Part shown: positions 1-6,591 of the stretch, piece by piece
Layout of the letters: the number at the start of each line of letters is the position of its first letter
Numbering within the stretch: the first letter of the stretch is position 1
Source: Myxococcota bacterium
Lineage (GTDB): Bacteria > Myxococcota_A > UBA9160 > PR03
Length of the DNA: 10,677 nucleotides
Direction: 5' to 3'
Assembly: GCA_030066475.1 (NCBI GenBank)
Contig: JASJBO010000219.1
Span: 1 to 10,677, forward strand
Made by a program: the position numbers and the translations under genes
Notes under the pieces: generated by a model
What the model was told of the DNA's origin: nothing
The model's input: the letters and a program-made list of their open reading frames with translations, nothing else
The model's database searches: none

Positions 1-399
1 TGGGGTCACGGCTTCCCGTACGGGATCCTGAGCCACCTCGATTGGGTGTCGAACGTCGGGTACCAGTACCTCCACTTCCACTACAACCCGGCGCACATGA
101 TCGCCATCACCTTCTTCTTCACCACGACGCTCGCGCTGTCGCTGCACGGATCGCTCATCCTGTCGGTCACGAACCCGAAGAAGGGCGAGCCCATCAAGAC
201 CTCGGAGCACGAGAACACCTTCTTCCGGGACGCGCTCGGCTACTCGATCGGCGCGACCGGCATCCACCGGCTCGGCCTGTTCCTGGCCCTCTCGGCCGGC
301 TTCTTCAGCGCGGTGTGCATCGTGCTGAGCGGCCCGTTCTGGACGCGCGGCTGGCCCGAGTGGTGGAACTGGTGGCTGAACCTCCCGATCTGGAGCTAG
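1..399 (+). CDS. pufL: Reaction-centre L subunit, C-terminal part (5' end outside window)
   Basis: Encodes the last 132 residues of the L subunit of the type II photosynthetic reaction centre, an inner-membrane protein that binds bacteriochlorophyll, bacteriopheophytin and quinones. The reading frame is open from base 1, so the gene is truncated by the window; a GTG at 46 is internal. The visible part begins near L142 (Rhodobacter sphaeroides numbering) and covers the last two membrane helices. It keeps the accessory bacteriochlorophyll ligand His L153 (SHLDW), L168 and special-pair ligand L173 in FHYNPAH, iron ligands L190 (LHG) and L230 (GIHRLG), Glu L212 and Ser L223 (GYSIG). L213 is Asn (HEN) rather than the Asp of R. 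sphaeroides. The stop lies 16 bases before pufM. Identification is certain from near-continuous similarity to PufL. Confidence 0.98.
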   Translation, partial: WGHGFPYGILSHLDWVSNVGYQYLHFHYNPAHMIAITFFFTTTLALSLHGSLILSVTNPKKGEPIKTSEHENTFFRDALGYSIGATGIHRLGLFLALSAGFFSAVCIVLSGPFWTRGWPEWWNWWLNLPIWS

Positions 400-415
400 G
401 CGAGGGGAATCGAAC

Positions 416-1393
416 GTGGCGGAGTACCAGAACCTGTTCAATCGACTGCAGGTCCGCGGCCCGGTCGACGCCGGCGTCGCGCTCCCGAAGAGCGACTGGC
501 CGCGTCGCGGCAAGGGGGGCTTCTCGTACCTGTACGGCCTGATCGGGGACGCCCAGGTCGGACCGATCTACCTGGGCTGGGCCGGCGTCGCCTCCCTGTT
601 CAGCGGCTTCGTCGCGATCGAGATCATCGGGCTCAACATGTGGGCGTCGGTGAACTGGGATCCGATCCAGTTCGTGCGGCAGCTCCCGTGGCTGGCGCTC
701 GAGCCGCCGCCGCCGGAGAACGGCCTGCGCATCCCGCCGCTGAACGAGGGCGGCTGGTGGCTGATGGCGGGCTTCTTCCTGACGGCGTCGATCCTGCTGT
801 GGTGGACCCGGATGTACCAGCGGGCGCGCTCGCTCGGCATGGGCACGCACGTGGCGTGGGCCTTCGCCGCGGCGATCTGGCTCTACCTGGTGCTCGGGTT
901 CATCCGTCCGGTCCTGATGGGGAGCTGGGGCGAGGCGGTCCCCTTCGGGCTCTTCCCGCACCTCGACTGGACGGCGGCGTTCTCGATCCGGTACGGCAAC
1001 CTCTTCTACAACCCGTTCCACATGCTCTCGATCGTGTTCCTGTACGGCTCGACCCTGCTGTTCGCCATGCACGGCGCGACGATCCTGGCCGTCGGCCGCT
1101 TCGGCGGCGACCGCGAGCTCGAGCAGGTCACCAGCCGTGGCACCGCGGCGGAGCGCGCTACGCTTTTCTGGCGCTGGACGATGGGCTTCGGCGCCTCGAT
1201 GGAGTCGATCCATCGCTGGGCCTGGTGGTTCGCCGTGCTGTGCCCGCTCACCGGTGGGATCGGGATCCTGCTCACCGGGACCGTCGTGGACAACTGGTAC
1301 CTGTGGGGCGTGAAGCACGGCATCGCGCCGGCCTACCCGCAGGTCATCCCGCCCGTGGTCGATCCCGCCACGGCGCCGGGGGGCATGCCGTGA
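416..1393 (+). CDS. pufM: Reaction-centre M subunit
   Basis: Complete M subunit, 325 residues, five membrane helices, pairing with PufL in the reaction-centre core. The GTG start is supported by a GAGGGG ribosome site about nine bases upstream and by the family N-terminus MAEYQN. Pigment and iron ligands are present: His in FPHLDW (M182), NPFH (M202), FAMHG (M219), SIHRWA (M266) and Glu in ELEQ (M234). Tyr M210 (FLYGS), Leu M214 and Trp M252 (FWRWTMGF) are kept, so bacteriopheophytin and QA sites look standard. Residue 45, equal to M44, is Asp (GDAQ), matching the L213 Asn. A C-terminal extension of about 15-20 residues, rich in Pro and Val, follows HGIAPAYP; I recall such tails in species with a bound cytochrome. 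The stop overlaps pufC (GTGA), suggesting coupled translation. Confidence 0.98.
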   Translation: MAEYQNLFNRLQVRGPVDAGVALPKSDWPRRGKGGFSYLYGLIGDAQVGPIYLGWAGVASLFSGFVAIEIIGLNMWASVNWDPIQFVRQLPWLALEPPPPENGLRIPPLNEGGWWLMAGFFLTASILLWWTRMYQRARSLGMGTHVAWAFAAAIWLYLVLGFIRPVLMGSWGEAVPFGLFPHLDWTAAFSIRYGNLFYNPFHMLSIVFLYGSTLLFAMHGATILAVGRFGGDRELEQVTSRGTAAERATLFWRWTMGFGASMESIHRWAWWFAVLCPLTGGIGILLTGTVVDNWYLWGVKHGIAPAYPQVIPPVVDPATAPGGMP

Positions 1394-2538
1394 GAACGCG
1401 GAGAACGATCCGGGCGCTGCTCGCAGCGAGTCTCGCCGTGGCGCTCGGCGGCTGCGAGCGGCCGCCGGTGGACGTCGAGCAGCTCAACTTCCGCGGCCTG
1501 GGCACCGAGCAGGTCCGGAACCCGCGCGCCTTCGATCGCGCGCTCGCGGCCAACCAGGCGCCCGAGCCGCTGCCGCCCGCGCAGCCGGGCGGTCCGCCCG
1601 CCTCGACGGTGTTCCAGAACCTCCGCGTCCTGGGTCACCTGAGCTCCTACGAGATGACCCGCGTGATGGGCGCCATCACCACCTGGGTCGCGCCGCAGCA
1701 GGGCTGCACCTACTGCCACGCGGGCGGCAACTTCGCCTCCGAGGACGCGCCCTATACCAAGGCCGTGTCGCGACGCATGCTGCAGATGACGATGCGGATC
1801 AACAGCGCCTGGAAGGCGCACGTCGGCGACACCGGAGTGACCTGCTACACGTGCCACCGCGGGCAGGTGGTCCCGGCCAACGTGTGGTCCGCGGATCCCG
1901 GACCTCGCAGTGCGAAGGGACGCCTCGGCTACCGGGCCGCGCAGAACACCCCGGCGCTGGGGGTCGGACTGACGTCGCTCCCCTACGACCCCTTCTCCGC
2001 CTTCCTGAAGCAGAAGGAGAGCGAGGAGATCCGGGTCCAGTCCGCGTCCGCCCTCCCCCGCGGCAGCACGCGGACGATCAAGGACACGGAGTGGACCTAC
2101 GGGTTCATGATCCACATCTCCGAGTCGCTCGGCGTCAACTGCACCTACTGCCACAACTCGCGCGCGTTCTCGCCGTGGGAGGCGAGCACGCCGGCTCGCG
2201 CGCAGGCCTGGCACGGCATCCGGATGGTGCGGGAGATCAACGAGGAGTACATCTCGTCGCTGGCCCACGTGTTCCCCGACAACCGCAAGGGTCCGATGGG
2301 CGACGTGCTGAAGGTCAACTGCGCCACCTGCCACAACGGCCTTCCGAAGCCGCTCATGGGCGTCAGCATGCTGGCGGACTACCCGGAGCTCGCGGCGCCG
2401 GGGCCCGTCTCCGCGAACGGCGGCTCGCCGGCGCCCGAGGGCGTTCTCGAGGCCGCGAGCCCGGCGGCGACCACCCAGGGCGGCGCAGCGCCCGAGAGCC
2501 CGGCGGCGCCCGAGACGCCGGCTACGGCGAGCCCCTAG
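1390..2538 (+). CDS. pufC: Reaction-centre tetrahaem cytochrome c subunit
   Basis: Periplasmic lipoprotein of 382 residues that re-reduces the oxidised special pair. The GTG start overlaps the pufM stop by three bases and has a G-run about six bases upstream. A basic N-terminus and hydrophobic stretch end in lipobox LGGC with Cys22 as the lipid-modified residue. Four CxxCH sites are seen: CTYCH (106-110), CYTCH (152-156), CTYCH (251-255) and CATCH (311-315). Axial ligands fall at the spacings known from Blastochloris viridis: Met93 is 13 residues before haem 1, Met130 is 22 and His144 is 8 before haem 2, and Met240 is 11 before haem 3. All four haems should therefore be ligated normally. Residues about 335-382 form an Ala/Pro/Gly/Glu-rich, probably disordered tail after the last haem. 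The gene lies directly behind pufM with no pufX. Confidence 0.98.
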   Translation: MRTRRTIRALLAASLAVALGGCERPPVDVEQLNFRGLGTEQVRNPRAFDRALAANQAPEPLPPAQPGGPPASTVFQNLRVLGHLSSYEMTRVMGAITTWVAPQQGCTYCHAGGNFASEDAPYTKAVSRRMLQMTMRINSAWKAHVGDTGVTCYTCHRGQVVPANVWSADPGPRSAKGRLGYRAAQNTPALGVGLTSLPYDPFSAFLKQKESEEIRVQSASALPRGSTRTIKDTEWTYGFMIHISESLGVNCTYCHNSRAFSPWEASTPARAQAWHGIRMVREINEEYISSLAHVFPDNRKGPMGDVLKVNCATCHNGLPKPLMGVSMLADYPELAAPGPVSANGGSPAPEGVLEAASPAATTQGGAAPESPAAPETPATASP

Positions 2539-2541
2539 GCG

Positions 2542-2553
2542 CGTGCGCGCACG
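2542..2553. repeat. 12-base GC palindrome between pufC and puhE
   Basis: CGTGCGCGCACG is a perfect 12-base palindrome in the 33-base gap between the pufC stop and the puhE start. It could form a cruciform or act as a protein site, but with no loop and no T-run it is not a terminator. In DNA this GC-rich it may be chance. Confidence 0.25.
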
Positions 2554-2571
2554 TCGAGCGAGGTCGACCCA

Positions 2572-3378
2572 GTGATCGAGCTGGCGATGCCGGCGCTGTT
2601 CGCGCTCTTCCTCTGGTGGTTCGGCACGCTGGTCGTCCTCGTCCTCGACGGCCTGCCGACTCGGACCTTCCGGGTGAGCCTCGCCGGCGCCGGCGTCTTC
2701 CTGGCGGCGAGCCTGGTCGGGATCTGGTCGACCCGCGCCGACCTGAGCGTCGGCGGGGCCTACCTCGCCTTCGGCTTCGGTCTCCTGATCTGGGGCTGCC
2801 AGCAGCTGGCGTTCTACACGGGCGCTCTGACCGGGCCACGCCGGCACGCGTGTCCGCAGGGCTGTCGGGGATGGCGCCACTTCCTCCACGCCGTGGAGAC
2901 CAACATCTACCACGAGGCCGGCATTGCGGTCGGCGCCGCGGCGATCGTCGCCGCGACGTGGGGAGCCGCCAACCAGGTCGGGACCTGGACCTACCTGATG
3001 CTCTGGGTCATGCACACCAGCGCCAAGCTCAACGTGTTCCTCGGGGTCCGCAACCTCAACGAGGACTTCCTGCCGGCGCATCTGCGCTACCTGGAGAGCT
3101 TCCTCAAGCGACGGCCGATGAACCAGCTCTTCCCCTGGTCGGTGACCGCCGCGACCGTCCTCGCCGCGTGGCTGGTGCAGCGGGCCGCGGCGGCCACGGC
3201 CGGCTCCTTCGAGGCGGTGAGCTGCACGCTGCTCGCGACCCTGACGATCCTGGCGCTCCTCGAGCACTGGTTCCTGGTGCTGCCGATCCCGGCCGAGCGG
3301 CTGTGGAGCTGGGGGCTCCGGTCGCGGCCGGCGCGCGAGGTCCCGCCGATCCGCTGGGAAGCTGCGGAAGAACGGTAG
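2572..3378 (+). CDS. puhE: Photosynthetic complex assembly protein PuhE (DUF3623)
   Basis: Integral membrane protein of 268 residues with about seven hydrophobic segments, matching the PuhE family, described as involved in assembly or amount of reaction-centre/LH1 complexes and bacteriochlorophyll. Family signatures are clear: ETNIYHEAG, SAKLNVFLGVRNLNEDF, FLPAHLRYL, RRPMNQLFPWSV and LLEHWFLVLPIP. The GTG start has a weak GCGAGG site eight or so bases upstream; no better in-frame start gives the family N-terminus. It begins 33 bases after pufC on the same strand, so it is probably co-transcribed with pufLMC. In Rhodobacter the gene belongs to the puhA/lhaA/puhBC superoperon, so this position is a rearranged order. 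Its exact biochemical role is not known. It ends 18 bases from the convergent deformylase gene. Confidence 0.95.
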   Translation: MIELAMPALFALFLWWFGTLVVLVLDGLPTRTFRVSLAGAGVFLAASLVGIWSTRADLSVGGAYLAFGFGLLIWGCQQLAFYTGALTGPRRHACPQGCRGWRHFLHAVETNIYHEAGIAVGAAAIVAATWGAANQVGTWTYLMLWVMHTSAKLNVFLGVRNLNEDFLPAHLRYLESFLKRRPMNQLFPWSVTAATVLAAWLVQRAAAATAGSFEAVSCTLLATLTILALLEHWFLVLPIPAERLWSWGLRSRPAREVPPIRWEAAEER

Positions 3379-3396
3379 AGCTCGGGTGCGGCGGGC

Positions 3397-3903
3397 TCAG
3401 GCCGCCTCGTCGCGGCGCCGTGACCGGGCCGCCGCGCGGATGCGCAGCCTCCGCAACAGCGACAGGCGGTCGACGAAGAGCTTCCCGTCGAGGTGGTCGA
3501 TCTCGTGCTGGAGACAGACCGCCTCCATCGCGACGAGCTCGCGCTCGAAGGTGGCGCCCGTGCGATCCTGTGCGCGCACCTTCAGCTCGGTCGCGCGCAC
3601 GACGTTGGCGACGACGCCGGGCACCGAGAGACAGCTCTCTTCCACGAGCCCCGGAGTGGACTTCGACCGGATCTCGGGATTGACGTAGACCTGCGGGGCC
3701 GAGGCGTCGCCCGAGAGGTCCATCACCAGCACGCGGCGCCGATCGTCGACCTGGGGCGCCGAGAGCCCGATTCCCTTCGTGGCGTACAGGGTCTCGATCA
3801 GGTCCTCGACGAGCCCGTCCAGCTCCGCATCGAACCGGTCGACCGGACGCGCGCGCAGCCGAAGCCGCGGGTCCGGGTACTCGAGGATCGGACGGAGCGC
3901 CAT
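3397..3903 (-). CDS. def: Peptide deformylase
   Basis: Metal-dependent hydrolase of 168 residues that removes the N-formyl group from new proteins. All three family motifs are visible: GIGLSAPQ (44-51), ESCLS (89-93, metal ligand Cys91) and QHEIDH (132-137, metal ligands His133 and His137, catalytic Glu134). Motif 2 has Ser where nearly all deformylases have Gly (EGCLS). The C-terminus (about 150-168) is very Arg-rich. The ATG has a perfect AGGAGG site five bases upstream that overlaps the stop codon of the preceding pucC/lhaA gene, so the two are translated from one message. A deformylase at the end of an antenna operon is unusual; whether it is the main cellular copy or a specialised second one cannot be told here. 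Confidence 0.95.
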   Translation of the reverse strand: MALRPILEYPDPRLRLRARPVDRFDAELDGLVEDLIETLYATKGIGLSAPQVDDRRRVLVMDLSGDASAPQVYVNPEIRSKSTPGLVEESCLSVPGVVANVVRATELKVRAQDRTGATFERELVAMEAVCLQHEIDHLDGKLFVDRLSLLRRLRIRAAARSRRRDEAA

Positions 3904-3912
3904 GGAGACCTC

Positions 3913-5364
3913 CTAGGACGTCGTTCGTTGCTTCATGAAGAGGGCGCCGGCGCCGGGAGCGTCGCGGTCGCCCCGGCGAGAGATCAGCGAGATCGTGGCG
4001 GCGATCGTCACGAGCAGCAGGGAGATCTCCAGGGCGTAGACGGTGACGTAGCCGCTGGCGGAGCCCGGCAGGCCGAACAGCTCGCGTTGGCCGGCGGCTG
4101 CGTTCACCACATCGCGGATCGGCCCACTGAGCGCCATGCCGGCGCCGGCGGCAGTCGCCTGCACGGCACCCCACGCACCCAGGGCGAGACCCGCCTGCTC
4201 CTTGGGAGCCTCCTTCATCGTGATCGTCAGCGTGCCGTGCCCGAAGGCGGCCGCGCCGAAGCCGACCGCGAAGTTTCCGACCAGGAAGAGCAGCGGCTGC
4301 TCGAGCGGCGCGGCGGCGATGACGAGAGCGAAGGCCGGCAGCCCGACGACGGCGCCGTTGCGGGTCATCCGGTACGGGTCGGCGCCGCGGCCGAGGACGT
4401 AGGCGGCGAAGCCGAAGCCGGTCAGGCCGCCGAGGGCCAGCAGGGCCGTGAGCTTCGTCGTGCTGGCGACCGAGAACCCGAGCACGTGGCCCCCGAAGGG
4501 CTCGAGCAGGATGTCGGCCATCCCGAACGCCATCGTGCCGACCCCGACGATCACGAGCCGGCGAACCGCATGCTCGCCCGCGCAGAAGTGCGCCCACGCC
4601 TCCAGGAAGGTGGGATCCGCAGCCGGGGCCGCGGCCCCGCGCGGCGGACGCCGCGTCTCCTGCTTCCACATCGCGACGGCGTTGAGGACCAGGGCCAGGA
4701 CGGCGGCGCTCTGGATCACCTGCACGAGCCGGCCGGGCGAGAAGTCCGTCAGGGCAGCCCCGAAGGCCAGCGCGCTCACCATCATCCCCACCAGGAGCGT
4801 GACGTACATCAGGCCGACCACTCGCGGATGCGACTCGGTCGGCGTGAGGTCGGTGGCGAGCGCCAGCCCGGCGGTCTGCACCGTATGGGAGCCAGCCCCC
4901 ACGAGGAGAAAGGAGACGGCGGCGGACAGCTGGCCGATCCACGCCGGAGCCGAGTCGGCCTGGCCCTTCCCGGCGAGCACCAGCAGGGCGAAGGGCATGA
5001 TGGCGAAGCCGCCGAACTGCAGGAGCGTCCCCCGCCAGAGGAACGGCACGCGGCGCCAGCCCAGCTCGCATCGATGCGTGTCGGAGCGGTGCCCGATGAG
5101 CGCGCGGAAGGGCGCGAACACGATCGGCAGCGCGACCATCACGCCGACGATCGTGGCCGGCAGTCCCAGCTCCACGATCATCACGCGGTTGAGCGTCCCG
5201 ACGAGCAGGACCATCGTCATGCCGACGGAGAGCTGGAACAGCGAGAGTCGCAGCAGGCGGCCCAGCGGAAGATCCGCGGTCGCCACGTCCGCGAAGGGAA
5301 GGAAGCGGGGCCCGAGCGAGGCCCACGCCCCCATCAGCCTCTGCCGGAGTCCGCCTACGTCCAT
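3913..5364 (-). CDS. pucC: PucC/LhaA-family antenna assembly protein (BCD family, MFS fold)
   Basis: Polytopic inner-membrane protein of 483 residues with about twelve hydrophobic segments. The family is thought to deliver bacteriochlorophyll to, or assemble, light-harvesting complexes. Signatures include PRFLPFADVATADLPLGR (19-36), SLFQLSVGM, GTLNRVMIVELGLPA, FAPFRALIGHRSDTHR (83-98), GWRRVPFLWRGTLLQFGG, VVGLMYVTLLVGM and GNFAVGFGAAAFGHGT. I chose the ATG at 5364 because it places the family N-terminus correctly; the frame stays open to 5472 with a basic, Cys-rich leader that overlaps the previous gene and looks non-coding. The ribosome site is weak, so translation may depend on the upstream genes. 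Sequence alone does not separate LhaA (LH1) from PucC (LH2); the pucBA genes just upstream favour PucC. It is 9 bases from def. Confidence 0.93.
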   Translation of the reverse strand: MDVGGLRQRLMGAWASLGPRFLPFADVATADLPLGRLLRLSLFQLSVGMTMVLLVGTLNRVMIVELGLPATIVGVMVALPIVFAPFRALIGHRSDTHRCELGWRRVPFLWRGTLLQFGGFAIMPFALLVLAGKGQADSAPAWIGQLSAAVSFLLVGAGSHTVQTAGLALATDLTPTESHPRVVGLMYVTLLVGMMVSALAFGAALTDFSPGRLVQVIQSAAVLALVLNAVAMWKQETRRPPRGAAAPAADPTFLEAWAHFCAGEHAVRRLVIVGVGTMAFGMADILLEPFGGHVLGFSVASTTKLTALLALGGLTGFGFAAYVLGRGADPYRMTRNGAVVGLPAFALVIAAAPLEQPLLFLVGNFAVGFGAAAFGHGTLTITMKEAPKEQAGLALGAWGAVQATAAGAGMALSGPIRDVVNAAAGQRELFGLPGSASGYVTVYALEISLLLVTIAATISLISRRGDRDAPGAGALFMKQRTTS

Positions 5365-5437
5365 GCCGTCGCCGCGTGGGTCTGCCTGGGTGCCGCCCCT
5401 CTCTGCTCGGCGTGGAGCGGCATCCGAGACCCCTTCC

Positions 5438-6127
5438 TCAATCGCGATCCTTCTTCTTCCTCGACAGCACACGCAGGCCGAAGAGAGACGAGATGGGCGT
5501 CGGGTTTCGCGACAGCAGCGACAGGCCGAAGCTCGTCTTCTTGTCGCTGCGGAAGCTCGAGAGCGGCTTGAGCCGAAGCAGCGACGAGAGGGGCGTCGGG
5601 TTCTGGCTGAGCAGCGGGATTCCGAAGCTCGATCGCTTCGACGTCTTGGAGGCAGTGAGCGTCTTCAGCCCGAGGAGCGACGACAGGGGCGCCGGGTTTC
5701 GCGATGCCACCGACGGCTCGCCGAACGTGTACGGGATGATGGACAGATCCGTCATCGGAGAGTAGTCCGCCAGGACCGGCAGTCCGAGCATGTCGGAGAA
5801 CGGCGAAGGGTTTCGCGACGTGTGGGCCGGCATCGCTTCGGTCTCCACCGGGCCATGCTCTTCCAACAGCACGGTCGCCCTCTGGCCCGCACCGAACGGG
5901 GCGCTGACCGACACGATGGAGCGTCCCTGCTGGAGCCCCCCGGTGCAGACCGAGGCGTGACTGGCCGGAAGCTGCCCCGCCTCGATGGTGGCGCGGACGA
6001 TCGCCTCCGCCTCGCCGCCTGCCGCGGAGGTCAGGATCGCGACCCCGCTGAAGCCCGCCTCCTCGAGGGCCTGTGCCGCATCTCGGGCCTGCTGTTCCGA
6101 CGGATACATCCGTACGATCGGGAACAC
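5438..6127 (-). CDS. Unrecognised antenna-operon protein with four SRNPxP repeats
   Basis: Encodes 229 residues; function unknown. The GTG start has a strong GGAGGTG site (6132-6138). Residues 1-95 look like a small alpha/beta domain (RMYPSEQQARDAAQALEEAG, then QGRSIVSVSAPFG), loosely like general-stress-protein (YflT-type) domains. Residues 104-229 contain four repeats starting at Ser104, Ser142, Ser174 and Ser206, spaced 38, 32 and 32 residues. The core reads S-[RQ]-N-P-x-P-[LFI]-S-[SD]-[LM]-[LF]-x-L; units 2 and 3 add a Lys/Arg cluster and SFGxxLL. The tail is Ser/Pro/Lys-rich, with no signal peptide or membrane helix, and ends in a basic RKKKDRD. It lies 97 bases after pucA and 73 before pucC, the place where small LH2 stabilising genes might be expected. 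I infer a cytoplasmic scaffold or assembly factor with several short binding motifs; this is a hypothesis. Confidence 0.8.
   Translation of the reverse strand: MFPIVRMYPSEQQARDAAQALEEAGFSGVAILTSAAGGEAEAIVRATIEAGQLPASHASVCTGGLQQGRSIVSVSAPFGAGQRATVLLEEHGPVETEAMPAHTSRNPSPFSDMLGLPVLADYSPMTDLSIIPYTFGEPSVASRNPAPLSSLLGLKTLTASKTSKRSSFGIPLLSQNPTPLSSLLRLKPLSSFRSDKKTSFGLSLLSRNPTPISSLFGLRVLSRKKKDRD
5495..5818 (-). repeat. Tandem coding repeats, about 96-base unit
   Basis: Four in-frame units begin at 5818, 5704, 5608 and 5512 on the minus strand, spaced 114, 96 and 96 bases. The DNA is conserved as well as the protein: TCGCGAAACCC opens units 1, 2 and 4, while unit 3 has diverged. Unit 1 is the longest and least regular and unit 4 is cut short by the stop, which suggests duplication followed by drift. 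Confidence 0.85.
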
Positions 6128-6170
6128 GTGTCACCTCCATGGTCCACGCGAGTAGCGGGATGGGAGCTTT

Positions 6171-6202
6171 CCTGCGGGCCGGCACGGCGTCCGACCCGCA
6201 GG
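6171..6202. repeat. GC-rich stem-loop between pucA and the repeat-protein gene
   Basis: CCTGCGGG (6171-6178) pairs with CCCGCAGG (6195-6202); after one mismatch, three more pairs form inside (6180-6182 with 6191-6193), leaving an 8-base loop. On the minus-strand message it is followed by AAAG, with no U-run, so it is unlikely to be an intrinsic terminator. Hairpins at this place in puf and puc operons are known to protect the antenna mRNA and raise its level over downstream genes; that role is inferred here. Confidence 0.6.
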
Positions 6203-6224
6203 AGTCACTCCGACAGGACCAGGT

Positions 6225-6371
6225 CTACCCCCCCTGGAAGAAGGCGGGGAACCAGGTCGTGTTGTTCAGGACGGCGAAGTGAACGATGAACGAAATCGCC
6301 GCTACGCCGCCGAGGAACAGCGGGAGGCCTACGGTCGGCTTCACCACACACCAGATCCTTCCTTGATTCAC
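6225..6371 (-). CDS. pucA: LH2-type antenna alpha polypeptide
   Basis: A 48-residue membrane peptide of the peripheral light-harvesting complex. The N-terminus [12 protein letters not shown], His31 in IVHFAVL (ligand of the B850-type bacteriochlorophyll) and the end [11 protein letters not shown] align without gaps to LH2 alpha of Rhodoblastus acidophilus; LH1 alpha peptides look quite different. Positions 44-45 are Phe-Phe, whereas B800-850 LH2 has Tyr-Trp and B800-820 LH3 has Phe-Leu. Those residues hydrogen-bond the B850 acetyl groups, so a blue-shifted complex is expected. The peptide stops right after GG48, without the usual short basic tail. The start is GTG at 6371, with GGAGGG (6376-6381) four bases upstream, 10 bases after the pucB stop. 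Met1 is the residue that, in modified form, ligates B800 in known LH2. Confidence 0.95.
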   Translation of the reverse strand: MNQGRIWCVVKPTVGLPLFLGGVAAISFIVHFAVLNNTTWFPAFFQGG

Positions 6372-6381
6372 GATGCCCTCC

Positions 6382-6573
6382 TCAGCCGAGCCACGGCGTA
6401 TAGATGTACGCGAGGAAGTGCGCGAACAGGGAGATCACGAAGAACACGCGCGCGCCGTCGATGACGTGCTTGTGCAGCTCCTCGGATTCCCGGATGGTGA
6501 GACCGGTCGGCCAGATCCGGTCCGGATCGTCCAGGTCGGCCGTCTGCTGCCTGGCCCCTAGCGGTTCGGCCAT
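6382..6573 (-). CDS. pucB: LH2-type antenna beta polypeptide
   Basis: A 63-residue single-helix antenna peptide. The core [17 protein letters not shown] followed by AHFLAY and TPWLG is that of LH2 beta. His52 (AHFLA) is the ligand of the B850-type pigment, and His34 (ELHK) and Arg42 (GAR) correspond to beta-His12 and beta-Arg20 at the B800 site of R. acidophilus, so a B800 pigment probably binds. Residues 1-24 form an acidic N-terminal extension about 20 residues longer than the R. acidophilus peptide (about 41 residues). It ends in Gly rather than His. The ATG has an AGGAG site seven bases upstream. It is the first gene after the regulatory region at 6592-6729 and is followed at once by pucA, the standard beta-alpha order. 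Confidence 0.95.
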   Translation of the reverse strand: MAEPLGARQQTADLDDPDRIWPTGLTIRESEELHKHVIDGARVFFVISLFAHFLAYIYTPWLG

Positions 6574-6591
6574 GTCTCCTCTCCTACTGCC

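Noticed and set aside
1394..1480. pufX after pufM
   Set aside because: The frame following pufM is plainly the lipoprotein signal and start of the four-haem cytochrome.
3379..3405. Bidirectional terminator between puhE and def
   Set aside because: Only a 5-pair stem (GCGGC/GCCGC at 3388-3405) is present, partly inside def, with no T-run on either side.
305..5326. Very long open frames opposite or overlapping puf, puhE and pucC genes (for example 1333-3267 minus, 3104-5326 minus, 3493-5571 plus)
   Set aside because: They are by-products of high GC content. Their translations are Arg/Ala/Gly/Pro-rich with no family signature, while the opposite frames encode clearly recognised proteins.
5365..5472. 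36-residue N-terminal extension of the PucC/LhaA-family protein
   Set aside because: It overlaps the end of the repeat-protein gene, is Arg/Cys-rich, and family similarity begins only after the ATG at 5364.
6171..6202. Intrinsic terminator after pucA
   Set aside because: The stem is strong but the minus-strand RNA continues with AAAG and no U-run, so a stabilising or processing hairpin is more likely.
6225..6573. LH1 genes pufB and pufA
   Set aside because: The alpha peptide matches LH2 (MNQG start, TTWFPA near the end) and the beta peptide has the ELHK and VIDG core with His and Arg at the B800 site. LH1 genes, if present, are probably upstream of pufL and outside the window.
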